Counted from the first letter of the stretch, positions 19,388 through 29,843 are shown. The stretch is DNA of 64,000 nucleotides from Vulcanisaeta sp. JCM 16161 (GCF_001316285.1 NZ_BBDO01000003.1:1-64000), one strand, 5' to 3'. The notes: generated by a model from the sequence alone, not told the origin. Numbers and translations: made by a program.

Positions 19388-21200
19388 CCATCATCACCGC
19401 CGCAGAGCACTTCGTAGCTCACGAGCCTACCTTGGTAATTACCTGGCCCCTGACCCGCATTAGAGGCCTGCAGCCCACGGTTATTACCGCCCAACCTGCG
19501 CCTCCTTATTGCGGCAACTATCCCTATCGCAATTACTATTATTATGAGTATTAAGACGATCCAGAGCAGTACGTTTGGTGCGGGCTTCACGGTTACGTAG
19601 GTAGTTACGGACTCTGTCAATGGGTATAACGAACCCGTCTGATTCCATATAAACGTAAGCACCAGCGGGTAATTGCCTGGCCTTGCATTTGAGTCCACGT
19701 CAACCAGGAATGTGACGTTTATCTCCTGCCCAGGCTTTAAATCGCCAATGAATGCCTGCGACGCCGTTAATGCCGAGAGTGGGTTACTCGATGATACGTG
19801 TGGCTGTATTACCTGGCCTGTGGATATTGTCACCATTATGTTCTTCGCCTCGACTGGTCCCTCATTCATTATCGTGATCGTTATCGGAACCTTGGACTCA
19901 CCAGGCGATAATGTTGGTGAGGTAATAGTACTAAGTAATGCGCCGAGGTTTGATAGGCTTAGGCTCGGTGGTTGTGGGTAACTAACACTCACGATTACTA
20001 GGTTTGCCCTCGGCCTTACGTTTAATACGTAATACCTCGTTGTTGACCCACCATCATAGGCTACTGTTACACTCATTGTGTAATTACCTGGACCACTCGG
20101 TAGGCTTATGGGCACTGTAAGCTGTATTGGTTGGCCAGGTGGTATTGCACCGAGTATTAATGCATGCTCACCAGCGGTGAAGCGCCCGTTCCATTTATGA
20201 GGAGCCTAGCATCATAGGCAATCCCAGACCCTATGTTAACAATGCTTAGTATTAACTGAGCCATTGAGTAGCCCTGGAATACCTCAGGTGGGTTTGTGGC
20301 TATGGACTGAATATAGACAATGGGTTCCTGGGGCACCACCAGCGTTGCGTTTATAACATCGTCAACGCCCGTGAAATAGTCAACCCTTAGCCCCAGCGTG
20401 TAATTGCCCTGCGGTATATAGCTGGGCACGTATGCGTAAAACGTTAGGGGCACCGGCTGACCAGGTGGTAGGGCTGGGAGATGCTGCGTGGTGTTTACTA
20501 CGTCGAGTTGCGGTGGCGCTGATAGTAAGGTAACAGTGACGTTGTAGACCGGGGTATTTCCATAGTTGGTTAGGTATATCGTTATGGGTACGTAAGACTT
20601 AGGTAACGCCTGAACCACATTGTCTGGCGTACCTATGATCGCCGTCGCCTCAAAACCAACATAACCAAGTATGGGAATTGAGACATTGGTACTTACGCTC
20701 TTCGAGGATTGGGATGTGGATATTGAGGGTATTGAACCCATCACAGTGGGTATCTGTATTGTGACCGGTACAGTCTTAACACCTGTTATGACGGGCTCGC
20801 CATTATACAGCGTCGTGGTTACTAACGTGGTGACGGGTATCGATATTGTTTGGTAAACAATCAACGGCTTAACACTAGTCGTTATATTAACCTCGGTGTA
20901 ATTAACGGTTACCGGCACCTGGTAAATACCCATGGAAATCCCCGGATCCACCTGGACATAAACAATGCATGAGCTATTACCCTCAGGCGGCACAACGGGT
21001 ATTTGACAGTAGTTGGATGAGGAATTAACGTAGTAAATGGGCTTTATTAATGATGAATTTATGGTTATGGTCATATTAAATAAGTAGGCCTGCGTCGGAT
21101 TAAACACAGTAAATACCAGGTATGAATCCTCACCGGGCGCCACGGGCTGGTTTAACAGCCAATGCGCCAGCACTATTATAGATAGTGATATCGGATCCAT
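19363..21200 (-). CDS. COG1361-like surface protein with CARDB/NEW3-type repeats (one frameshift)
   Basis: About 610 residues. The N-terminal segment is weakly hydrophobic. A series of beta-sandwich repeats follows, with repeated phrases such as PQGNYTLGLRV, MGIYQVPVTVNY and PGNYPLVLTF, typical of CARDB/NEW3 domains. A single C-terminal TM (about 24 residues) and a short basic tail (RRRRLGG) anchor it. A frameshift near 20165 divides it; the second frame resumes at GEHALILG. Start chosen at ATG 21200. It overlaps the MFS exporter gene, suggesting a shared envelope or transport job. Confidence 0.75.
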
Positions 21201-21313
21201 CGAAACACACAAAACAAACACCCTCTTTAAAAACCATTCTCAGTTATCGAATAGATATCGATGAAAAGCACGTACAAAAAAATTAATAAACCAAGGACAA
21301 TGAAAATGAACTT

Positions 21314-21401
21314 GCGGGGGTGCCCGAGCCAGGTCAAAGGGGACGGGTTTAGGTCCCGTTGGCGAAGGCCTGCGTGGGTTCGAATCCCACCCCCCGCACC
21401 A
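21314..21401 (+). tRNA. tRNA-Leu (anticodon TAG)
   Basis: Acceptor stem GCGGGGG pairs with CCCCCGC (21391-21397), the discriminator is A, and CCA is encoded (21399-21401). The anticodon stem ACGGG/CCCGT encloses the loop TTTAGGT, giving anticodon TAG. A long variable arm marks a class II tRNA (Leu). The T arm GTGGG-TTCGAAT-CCCAC is canonical. No intron. An AT-rich TATA-like element lies about 25-35 nt upstream, and a seven-T run at 21413-21419 probably terminates it. Confidence 0.95.
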
Positions 21402-21611
21402 GAAACTGAAGTATTTTTTTCATTAGCCATTTTGCAATTTAATATTCTTCCCTTTAACAGTATTCTTTATCTTTGGCACATTAGCAATATAGAGACTTAA
21501 AGTATAGTCGATTTCGGCGAATAACTCAGATAATCTCTTAGCGTAAATTTGGGTAATACTATTTTCCCATGACTTGAACCACGTCCTTTAATGCATCACT
21601 TATTAAATGCA

Positions 21612-21635
21612 AATACTTTATTTTTATAAAGTATT
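21612..21635. repeat. Perfect 10-bp hairpin in intergenic region
   Basis: AATACTTTAT and its exact reverse complement flank a TTTT loop. It lies between tRNA-Leu and the PaREP1 gene, upstream of the latter's TATA-like T-rich region. It could be an operator or processing element; no specific evidence. Confidence 0.3.
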
Positions 21636-21698
21636 AGACGTATTTTATGCGATATTCGTCGGACTTAATTTTTTTAACTTAGCGGCGCTTCTAAGGAT

Positions 21699-22169
21699 GT
21701 GGCCTTAGTAATATCACCAATTGTGGCTGAGGTTTTAAGGAGGGTGGCCGGCGATAAGGATGTTGAGGAATTCATAATTGAACTCATAGCCGATAGGCTT
21801 GACCCAAAGGATAGGGTTGATGTCTACCTAAGGCTTCACGAGAAGTATCTTAATGAGGCTGAGGAGCTCTTTAATAAAGGTGACTTGACGCAGGCTGGCG
21901 AGAAGTACTGGGGCGCCGTGACCGCGTTGCTCAACGCCATTGGTGAGATGAGGGGTCTTCCGCATTATAGTCATAGGGATTACTCGGTAATCATTGATGA
22001 GCTTTACAGGGAGACTGGCGATAGGGATTTGGTCATTGGTTTTCGCCTTGCTGAGGGGCTACACGCTAATTTTTACCATAATTTCATGTCGAGGGAGGAA
22101 TTCCAACTGCATAGAGAGACTGTGATTGAGCTTGTTAAGAAGTTAAGAAATATGGTGAAGGTCTCATAA
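21699..22169 (+). CDS. PaREP1-family protein
   Basis: 156 residues, all-helical, matching the PaREP1/PaREP8 proteins first noted as repeated families in Pyrobaculum. A central AEELFNKGDLTQAGEKYWGAV segment is followed by MRGLPHYSHRDY and LHANFYHNF. The biochemical function is not established; the fold resembles HEPN-type helical bundles, and similar genes are often near mobile regions. Intact, start taken at ATG or GTG 21699. A lineage marker for Thermoproteales. Confidence 0.75.
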   Translation: MALVISPIVAEVLRRVAGDKDVEEFIIELIADRLDPKDRVDVYLRLHEKYLNEAEELFNKGDLTQAGEKYWGAVTALLNAIGEMRGLPHYSHRDYSVIIDELYRETGDRDLVIGFRLAEGLHANFYHNFMSREEFQLHRETVIELVKKLRNMVKVS

Positions 22170-22307
22170 AGAATAAGCGTTGATATGCATTGCCCCTTAA
22201 TAGCCTTATTGAGCCCATTAACCTTTAACCTGCCTAACCATCTTTTTATTAACACTATGGTGGTAATTATCCAAAACATTACACATAATTACACATATTG
22301 CTACTTA

Positions 22308-22988
22308 CTACTTTCTTTTCCTCTTCCTATACATTACTACTACGAGGACCATTATCATTGCAGTGATGATCCACAGCGTATCATTGTGAACGCATCATCA
22401 AAGAGGGTGTAGTGCCAAGAGTCATTAATTAATTGCGACTCGCTGGTCGCATATAGTGAATTACCGAAGAAGTAAAGGAAGTGCCTATCATTGATTGTGA
22501 GTGTGGGCGTTATATTATGGAAGTATGGAGTTCGGGCTTGGTGAGTTTATCACAGGTAGCTTCAGTGGCTTTATGAATTCATGAATTACGGAATCGCTCG
22601 TTATGTTTATGACTGTTATTAATTCCTTATACCTATAAACGCCATAAGATATACCGCATGGATATACCACAGTACGGCTATGTCCTTACCCATAGGACTA
22701 AGGCTCAAGCAGTACTCGCCTAATTCAGCGTGTAGGTTTATCGGTATCACTATCTTCTGATACTCATGCAGTTATTCTCTATCACCGTTAAAGTAATGCC
22801 ATAATTGCCTTGGCTAAGTACCATGCCGTAATCATTCATATCGTGCACAACGCCACTTAAGTTACTAATTTGGAAAACCAACCTTGGCTTATCACTCATT
22901 AAATCAATACCGCATAAAGATGAGCCATCACATGGATATATGAGCACGTTATTTACAGCTGCGGAGTAGTAAGTACTTCCTAATGTTA
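22308..22988 (-). pseudogene. Broken gene for a membrane-anchored extracellular protein
   Basis: Minus-strand segments in different frames read like one extracellular protein. One starts around SAAVNNVLIYPCDGSS, then a YKELITVINITSD segment, then INDRHFLYFFGNSLYA. It ends with a hydrophobic stretch (LWIITAMIMVLVVVM) and a basic tail RKRKRK, i.e. a C-terminal stop-transfer anchor. At least four frameshifts and no credible start are seen. It may be decayed, or damaged by sequence errors like its neighbours. Function unknown. Confidence 0.45.
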
Positions 22989-23309
22989 GTTACGTTTTTG
23001 CAGTATATACTGAAGCGTTGAATCATTAATAAGTAAAATGTGTTATACGACTCATTATTCATACGTTATGAATAAGGCCAGGGTAAATGGAATTAATGCA
23101 TAATGAGGAACTTTTGACCTAAACATTCGGGATTAATATTATGATGGGAAGAATATAGGTGTTACGTTATGTACATGTATAAAGCGAGTTTTACTTACGT
23201 CCCTCATGATCATTAGATACTTGCACTATTAATCTAGCAATTATTTAGGTCATAAATCTCGGTAACATCAACATGGTCAGTGAAGCAGGTGAGGGGTTAG
23301 GGTTAATGA
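22989..23309. other. Intergenic, no recognised gene
   Basis: AT-rich stretch upstream of the broken minus-strand gene and downstream of thpR. I see no tRNA, no box C/D arrangement and no credible coding frame. Confidence 0.5.
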
Positions 23310-23873
23310 TCATGATAGTTTTATTGTCATTAAATCGCTATATATCGGGCCCTTTGGTGTTAATACACTTCTCTTGAGTTTTATTGAGTCTACGAGCTGT
23401 ATCCCGAAGTCGGCGCTTTCGTATTTTCTAACCACCTTCATGTACTTATCCCTGTTTCTCACGTATTTAACCCTTGCAATGGTTATGTGTGGTACGAAGT
23501 CTCTCTCGTCTTTCTCTCCAATATCTCCTGTGAGCTTCATTATTAATTCGTGAAGGTTCATTAGGTCCTTGGCGCCCTCCTCGATACCGACCCAGATAAC
23601 CCTTGGTCTCTCTATGTTTGGGAATGCGCCAATTCCTCTGATGTGCATTGTGAATTGGTTATACTTAACATTGCTGAGTCTCTTCTTCAACTCCTCAACG
23701 AGTTCCCTACTTATCTCGCCAATGAATCTCAGGGTTATGTGTAGGTTCTCGGGCTCCACGGGCTTCATATCGACACCCGCACTCATGAGGTCTCTCTGCA
23801 TCCTGATTATTGGGTCCTTTAGCTTGTCCGTTAGGTCCACGGCAATGAATACCCTGTATAACTCCCTAGACAT
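23310..23873 (-). CDS. thpR: RNA 2',3'-cyclic phosphodiesterase (2'-5' RNA ligase family)
   Basis: About 187 residues with the two HxT signature motifs, HITLRFIGE (near residue 45) and HITIARVK (near residue 130), that form the catalytic pair of the 2H phosphoesterase superfamily. Known members hydrolyse 2',3'-cyclic phosphate RNA ends. Start chosen at ATG 23873 (MSRELYRVF). It is the last gene of a minus-strand run gar1-tfb-TFE-beta-like-thpR, all in RNA or transcription. Intact. Confidence 0.9.
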   Translation of the reverse strand: MSRELYRVFIAVDLTDKLKDPIIRMQRDLMSAGVDMKPVEPENLHITLRFIGEISRELVEELKKRLSNVKYNQFTMHIRGIGAFPNIERPRVIWVGIEEGAKDLMNLHELIMKLTGDIGEKDERDFVPHITIARVKYVRNRDKYMKVVRKYESADFGIQLVDSIKLKRSVLTPKGPIYSDLMTIKLS

Positions 23874-23909
23874 TACCAACTACTAATGCGACAATTAATT
23901 TAATTTTAA

Positions 23910-24359
23910 CTATTGGGCAGGCCCCTTCCTAATCATCTCATAAATCCACTTATTAAGATACTCACACTTCTCAGGCGTTATCTCATCGGTGGTCCCGCAT
24001 ATGTCGATGTATGGGCAGTAGAAGCAGGGTATCTTCGTCAGTAGGTCGTACGTTAGGACCTTCATTAACGAACCTGCCTCAGTCAACTCCCTGGCCACGG
24101 CCATACCCAGTTCGGTCAACCTAACCCTATACATGACCCTCTTACCGCTACCAACATTCTCCTTGGCAAGCAAACCCCTCTTCTCAAGCTTGTTAATGAA
24201 TGGCATACCCGCCTTACTCTTGATGCCCATGACCCTCCAAATATCCCTAAGCATTATCTCACCGCCAGCCTTGTAGATCTCCTCTAGGATCTTCGTCTCC
24301 TTATCACTCAACTCCTTAATTAATGAGGACACGTCACTACTCACGAACAAAGGCGACAA
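23910..24359 (-). CDS. Winged-helix Fe-S protein, TFE-beta/RPC34-like
   Basis: 149 residues. An N-terminal winged helix (residues about 15-75, with LRDIWRVMGIKSKAGMPFINKLEKRGLL) is followed by a C-terminal four-cysteine cluster of spacing C-x2-C-x5-C-x10-C. This two-part design matches crenarchaeal TFE-beta (homologue of RPC34/hRPC39), which carries a 4Fe-4S cluster and helps TFE-alpha open promoters. The gene lies directly downstream of tfb, which supports the call. A MarR-type regulator with an Fe-S cluster is the alternative. Intact. Confidence 0.65.
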   Translation of the reverse strand: MSPLFVSSDVSSLIKELSDKETKILEEIYKAGGEIMLRDIWRVMGIKSKAGMPFINKLEKRGLLAKENVGSGKRVMYRVRLTELGMAVARELTEAGSLMKVLTYDLLTKIPCFYCPYIDICGTTDEITPEKCEYLNKWIYEMIRKGPAQ

Positions 24360-24470
24360 AACACATCTCTTTAAAAATTTCTAATCACATCACGACCATC
24401 TAAGTCATGCCAAAAGATCTAGAAGGAATTAATTACTTTTAACGTAAAGATAGACAGCGCCACAAAGGGG

Positions 24471-25403
24471 CTAGACCTCAATGACTATATTTATCTTGGA
24501 CACAACCTCCTTATAGCGATTCCTAATCGTCACGTCAGTCACGCCAGACGCCTCAGCAACATCACGTTGCCTCTTCCTAACGCCCATTAGGGTTACGGCT
24601 ATGTAGACCGCCGAAGCCACGAGCGCGTAGAAGGTCCTGCCATTGGTTAGGCGCTTACGTTGGCCCTCGTTTATGATCTCCATGGCGAGCTTCGTCACGT
24701 GGTACCTAATGTCCTCATTAAGCCTAAGCGCATTAATCACCCTCTGGAGGAATCTACCGAGCTCCTCCTGGCTCTTTATGACCACATCACCGTTACCAAC
24801 GACCTCCCTAACGAGACCAAGCAACCTACTAATCCTCTTGCTCCTCTCAACATTTAATGCATTCCTCAACTCACGGAGTGGGCAGACAACCTTAGACCTC
24901 TTACAGGCTACGTAGAGTAGGACCAGGGCAAGGTCCTTAGTCCTGACACCCCTGAGTCATGCCTACTCGCCAATTGCCTAAAGAGGATCATGGCCTCGTC
25001 AATCACATTATCGGGCAGATTCAACTCATATTTGACGGGCTTAATCACGTCAAGTAACTCGGCAATCCTCCTCTCGGTATATTGATACTGATTATACCTA
25101 TTAAGCCTAATCAACGCCCTCAACTTGCTATGTAGCATTAGGTTAGGCTTCATGCTGATCACGGAGTTACCAAGGCCCTGACCAGGCAATGCAGGCTTAT
25201 TGGCTTAGCCTCTCATGCACCAAAGCCTCATCGCCACTAAACGCCCTCCACTCAGGCCCTAAGTCCATCACGTGCTCCTCAATCACTAGGCCACAATGCC
25301 TACAAACTAACTCGCCCCTCTCTGGGTCGAATACTATGTCCGTAGAGCCGCAATTGGGGCACACGAGCCTCTCCGCCTTAACTAGCTTATTTGCCGTGAC
25401 CAT
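24471..25403 (-). CDS. tfb: Transcription initiation factor B (two frameshifts)
   Basis: Recruits RNA polymerase to TBP-bound promoters. The N-terminal zinc ribbon has CPNCG (near residue 15) and CRHCG (near residue 34), then a B-reader region (DLGPEWRAF). Two cyclin folds follow (NLPDNVIDEAM; HVTKLAMEII). The recognition helices end in VAEASGVTDVTIRNRYKE. Frameshifts lie near 25195 and 24930, with motifs continuing in order, so sequence errors are likely. Start at ATG 25403; its first 17 nt overlap the end of gar1, giving translational coupling. Confidence 0.92.
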
Positions 25404-25664
25404 GGCCACCACCCCTCCTTCTCCTTAGGTCTATATCCCTAACGTATGCGGACTTACCCACGAAATCCTCGGGCCTTGATAATTGGGGATCCAACTTAAC
25501 CAAGCCGTAGGGTGAGTTTACGGGGCCTATGATATCATATAAACCCCAAGCCTCTTCATTGCGTAGTTATAGACGGTAATGCCGAGTGGGGGTGTTGTTG
25601 ATAGCTTTATCACGAATCTCCTGTCGTGGGATAAATGCATGATATCGCCTATCTTCTTGAGCAT
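25387..25664 (-). CDS. gar1: H/ACA RNP protein Gar1 (one frameshift)
   Basis: A component of pseudouridylation RNPs with Cbf5, Nop10 and L7Ae. From ATG 25664 the chain runs LKKIGDIMHLSHD through AMKRLGV, then breaks. One missing base near 25545 restores YDIIGPVNSPYGLV, the hallmark Gar1 stretch, and a Gly/Arg-rich end. About 92 residues. It is too broken to show as one open frame and is easily missed. Translationally coupled to tfb. A TATA-like TTTTAAATATT lies about 30 nt upstream, with an ACGTATAC motif over the predicted start site. Confidence 0.82.
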
Positions 25665-25666
25665 CT

Positions 25667-25684
25667 AACGTATACGTCGTATAC
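25667..25684. promoter_or_regulatory. Double GTATAC motif at the gar1-tfb promoter
   Basis: Two GTATAC half-elements (AACGTATACG then TCGTATAC) lie between the TATA-like element and the gar1 start codon, over the predicted transcription start. This is a repressor-like position. The same ACGTATAC core occurs near 16514 and 47088-47112. Confidence 0.4.
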
Positions 25685-25843
25685 AATATTTAAAAGTAAT
25701 ACTTTTCGTCGTGGAGAATACGGTTGTATTACAACAATATCAGGTGAGGAATAATAAGGTATGTATATACTTAAGTATAGATATAATGCGTAGTATGTAT
25801 AATAATACGAAATAAATATAAATGTGTATAATGGCTTTGGTGT

Positions 25844-26754
25844 GTGCTCGCTGTAATTGCGCTGGGTGGGAATGCCTTCGCGAGGGAGGGTGCTAGGGTT
25901 GGTTCACCCGAGGAACAGTGGGAGAGGGTTAGGTTGGCCGCGAATGACGTTGCTGATATGATTGGGGAGGGGTTCGATGTCGTTGTTACTCATGGTAATG
26001 GACCGCAGGCGGGTTTGCTTGCTGAGAGGTTGGTGATTACCTGAGCCTGGACATGATTGATGCGGCCACCGAGGGTTGGATGGGCTACTTAATTGCTAAT
26101 GCCCTGACTAACGAGTTCCTGCGGCGGGGTATTCGGCGGAGCCCGTCATTGTTATTTCACGGTCAATCGTCAGTAAAAATGACCCAGCCTTTCAAAACCC
26201 AACTAAGTACATAGGTCCAATATATGATAAGGGGACGCTGATAAATTATCTAGGGAAAAGGGTTGGGTTTTCAGGTGGGACTCCCGTGGTGGGTTCAGGA
26301 GGGTCGTGCCATCACCAGAGCCGATGGGTATCATGGAGCTTGACCTAATTAGGTTATTGTTGAGGGAGGGCTATGTGCCATCGCCGTGGGTGGCGGTGGG
26401 GTCCCAGTCATTAGTAATGATGAGGTTAGTGGCGTTGAGGCGGTCATTGATAAGGACCTGGCAAGCCAGGTGTTGGCAAATGCCATTAATGCCGATTACC
26501 TACTGATACTGACTGACGTGGATTACGTATATATTAATTACAAGAAGCCCAACCAGATGAGGTTGACGGAGGTCACCGTTGATGAACTCGAGAAGTACTA
26601 CAACGAGGGTCAATTCCCACCAGGTAGTATGGGACCCAAGGTCCTGGCAGCCATTAGGTTCATAAGGAATGGCGGAAAAGCAGCATACATAGGACCGCTG
26701 GGTAGGGCTAGGGATATCATCAGGGGTCGTATTGGGACGAGGATTGTGAGATAA
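25844..26754 (+). CDS. Carbamate kinase (several frameshifts)
   Basis: Transfers phosphate from carbamoyl phosphate to ADP. The N-terminal ALGGNAF, a THGNGPQ loop, DAATEGWMGYLIAN, a PSPEPMGIMEL segment, VGGGGVPV and the C-terminal FPPGSMGPKVLAA are the family's landmarks in order. Together they make about 305 residues. Frameshifts lie near 26040, 26130, 26300 and 26370. The GTG start at 25844 follows a TATA-like AATAAATATAAA by about 25 nt, so it is leaderless. Downstream and convergent is an NCS1 nucleobase transporter. Purine/allantoin or arginine-type catabolism is the likely source of carbamoyl phosphate. Confidence 0.85.
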
Positions 26755-26803
26755 AAGGAGATTAATTTGATTAATTTAATCTAGCGTGACTATCGTGACT
26801 ATT

Positions 26804-28403
26804 CTATGTATTTCTATTAAATACCGTCATCACTTCATTACTTACGTAACCTCCCCTAAATATTGAACCTTTCAGCTCAGGTTGGTACCTGGGCATGATC
26901 CACTGCGTCATTAGTGGTACGTATATTAAGCCCGAAAGTAGGAAGGATAGTAACCATGAATTGCTAAATATTATGTTGTGGTACGGTATGAAGGGTGCGT
27001 AAATTATGAACTCCACTATTGCGAAGGTTATGAATGCCGCCGGATTAATACCCCTCCAATACCTAAATCTGCCCTTGCTCCAGAATACGTCCGTTAATTC
27101 AAACTTGAAGCGCCTTATTAATGCGTAATCAAATATTATGATGCCCTCAACGGAGCCCAACAACCCACCATACGTCAAAAGCCAATTATATAGGTAACCA
27201 TAGGCTGAGCCGTAGTAAGTCCATGCACCAAGTATCACTGATACCGCAATAACTATTAATGCGCCTCTGAACCAGGTGAGTTTTCTTGGGAATGTATTGG
27301 CAAAGTCGTATGCTGGACCGACGGTATTTGCGAACACGTTAACGGAGAACGTGGCCAGTAGGAACAGGGTATTCAGTAACACCGCAAGTGTTGGGCTTAG
27401 GTATAGTGTTGATGCGAGTATTGGGTCCCAAATGGCTACGTGGTATACCTGCTCTATAGCGCCAGTAGTCATGACACCAAGCAACGCTATTAGGAGCATC
27501 ATGAAGGGCATGGGCACTTGACCAACGGCCTGGGCGAATTGGCTCTTGGCGAACCTTGTATAGTCGGGCATTGATAGTGCATCGTGGCCCAATAGGCAAT
27601 GTTTGCATTAAGGAATGCAAACCACATGACCCAGTAATTAACCCCAGTCACTGTGGCTTAAGCGAGAATATCTGCCCGAAGTTCCAGTGGGATAGGCTCA
27701 TGAAGTTGTACCACAGTATTACGAAGCCGAGGAGCACCAGGGGCGCCGCGAGCCTTGCAAACCACTTAAGGGCTGGTTGCGCCTCGGGCACTGGCGAGAA
27801 GTATAGTAACGCTATTTGAAGTAGTATTATTGCTGCGAATGTTGTCCAGAAGACCTGTGGGAAGGCTAGGCTCAATGTGTATGGGCTTGCAATGCCCTTG
27901 GCAACGTAGCCCTCTATCACGCTTAATTTATGGGTCAATACGGCGTATATACACGGCTGCCTCAGTCATTATGTAGGTCTCTATCCCCCACCAACCAGCC
28001 CCAATGACTGCCCTGATCCAGCTTGGGAATATGGCGCCATATACTCCCCACCTAGTCCTAGTTAAGACGGGCTCTGGTATTCCATATCTGGCACCGCCAT
28101 GGCTTTGTATTATCATTGGTATTAAGACTATTGCATTGCCTAGGAACACCAGGAGTATTGAGTCCAGTGTCCCCAGACCAAAGGATAGCCGACGCTGGCT
28201 AATGACCAGCTGGGCACTATGAAGGCCATGCCAAACCAAATGGCTGCATAGGTATACCAGTCCCAGTTCCTCTTCCTTATTGGTGTTGGGTGGAAGTCAA
28301 CATTCCATAGGAATTTCTCCTCTGGGTATCCCTTGGTTAATTCAACCTGGCCTCTTTTTACGTCGTATTTAACGGCTTCCAACCTGTCCGTTGGGTGTGC
28401 CAA
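26804..28403 (-). CDS. NCS1-family nucleobase/allantoin transporter (frameshifted)
   Basis: A cation symporter of the purine-cytosine/uracil/allantoin/thiamine permease family, about 530 residues and 12 TM segments. Visible features are a polar N-terminus, WTQYS and [13 protein letters not shown] (substrate-site region of TM3), [12 protein letters not shown], and [13 protein letters not shown]. Frameshifts lie near 28175, 27935 and 27620. Motif order is intact. It is convergent with carbamate kinase, pointing to import and breakdown of a ureide or nucleobase. The exact substrate cannot be read from sequence. Confidence 0.83.
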
Positions 28404-28512
28404 GATGCCCTCACTACGTCTTAGAATGCTTTTATAAGGGTTACTCGTAATTTAAGAGTTGGATAGGTTAAATTATTATTGAGCCAGTTCTTTAATGCGT
28501 GGGGCTCTCTTT

Positions 28513-29255
28513 ATGAGCGTTGTGGCTACAAAACCGGTGGATGGTTCATTAATTATCAAATTGAACAGGCCGGAGAAGAGGAATGCGTTCAGTCTTGAGT
28601 TAACCCTAAGGGCTAAGGATGCAGTAATGACTGGCTGTAGGGATTATAGGGGTGTCATAATTACTGGTGAGGGTAAGGTGTTCTCAGCGGGTCTCGATTT
28701 AGCTGAGATATATGGTTTTAAATCCATTGAGGATGCCAGGAGGTACTTCTCTGCAATTAAGGACTTAGCTATTACTGTGGCTAATTGCGAGAAGCCTGTC
28801 GTTGCCCTTGTTAATGGCTCTGCCTATGGATTCGCAACAGAGCTTCTATACTTCGTTGACCAAGTCGTTGCGGTTAAGGCTCTGAATTCTCCCTGCCCGG
28901 TATTAGGTACGGCCTTGTGCCCGTGACGCCGGCCTTCGCGCCTTACCTCTTCGGCATGCTTAGGTCCAGGTTCTTCCTGGACAGGGATTTCAGGTTAAGT
29001 ACCGATGAGGCTGTTAATTGGGGTCTTGTCCATAGGGTTGTTGAAAATGTTGATGAGGGCTTGAGGATATCCCTGGAACTTATTAATAAGATCGGTGCTG
29101 TACCCCACGGCGTTTACAAAACGATTAAGAGGTTAATGATCTCCTCACTAATTAATGAGGTTAGTGGTAGGTGGGATGAATTATTGAACACACTCGCTGA
29201 GGAGTCATTAAAGCCTGAGGTTAGGGCGAGGCTCGAGGAGTTCCTCAAAAAGTAA
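28513..29255 (+). CDS. Enoyl-CoA hydratase/isomerase-family protein (one frameshift)
   Basis: Crotonase fold, about 247 residues. The oxyanion-hole stretch SAGLDLAEIYG is near residue 65 and the second, GSAYGFATELL, near residue 105. Restoring one base near 28885 gives FSLPGIRYGLVPVTP. The Glu normally found in the LPE position is Gly here, while the ATEL glutamate is kept. Activity may thus be isomerase- or thioesterase-like rather than hydratase. Start taken at ATG 28513 (MSVVATKP). No clear pathway partners adjacent. Confidence 0.8.
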
Positions 29256-29277
29256 TGTTATTTAAGGTATCATATCC

Positions 29278-29820
29278 ATGTTTCCTACGATGATTGAGAT
29301 ATTTAGTGGTGATGAATATAGGGTTTATGTTAATGATGATGTACTGATCTTTAGTCCAAAAATCATCAATGGCATTACGCTGTTATTGCCACCACCGGGT
29401 GTTAAGCCTCAATTCTACTCAATATTAGCCGTAGTGCTTGCGAAGTCGGGTATTGAGGTGGTAATGCCGAGGCGCCATTTACCATGTAATCAATCAAGGA
29501 TTAAGCAGGTCGTTAATAAACTACTCGAGAGGGGTAATTATGACTTGGTCTTAATGCTTGGTTTCGACTTAGGTATGGTTGGTTACCCTAAGTTGGTCAT
29601 TGGGTTTAGTGGCGATAACGCCATTAGGCAATTGGTGATGTCAAACGTGCCTGGGGCAGTTCATGGCTTACTAATCAATGACTGCACCTGGATTAGGGAT
29701 AGTGCTGGGAACGCTGATCTAGTCGTTAATGAGGAACTACCTTCACTCAATACCATTATTAAGATTAGGGACCTAGTCCTTAATACATTGCATTTGGGAG
29801 GTGTAAGTAAAAATAATTAA
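29278..29820 (+). CDS. Conserved hypothetical protein, 180 aa
   Basis: A soluble alpha/beta protein of 180 residues starting at ATG 29278 (or MIEI four codons later). It has Rossmann-like alternation (NYDLVLMLGFDLG, PKLVIGFSGDN) and no catalytic motif I can name. It sits 22 nt after the crotonase-like gene and 23 nt before precorrin-2 dehydrogenase, so it is probably in their transcript. Intact. Confidence 0.55.
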   Translation: MFPTMIEIFSGDEYRVYVNDDVLIFSPKIINGITLLLPPPGVKPQFYSILAVVLAKSGIEVVMPRRHLPCNQSRIKQVVNKLLERGNYDLVLMLGFDLGMVGYPKLVIGFSGDNAIRQLVMSNVPGAVHGLLINDCTWIRDSAGNADLVVNEELPSLNTIIKIRDLVLNTLHLGGVSKNN

Positions 29821-29843
29821 TTGACTTAGTAACCTAGGTTATT

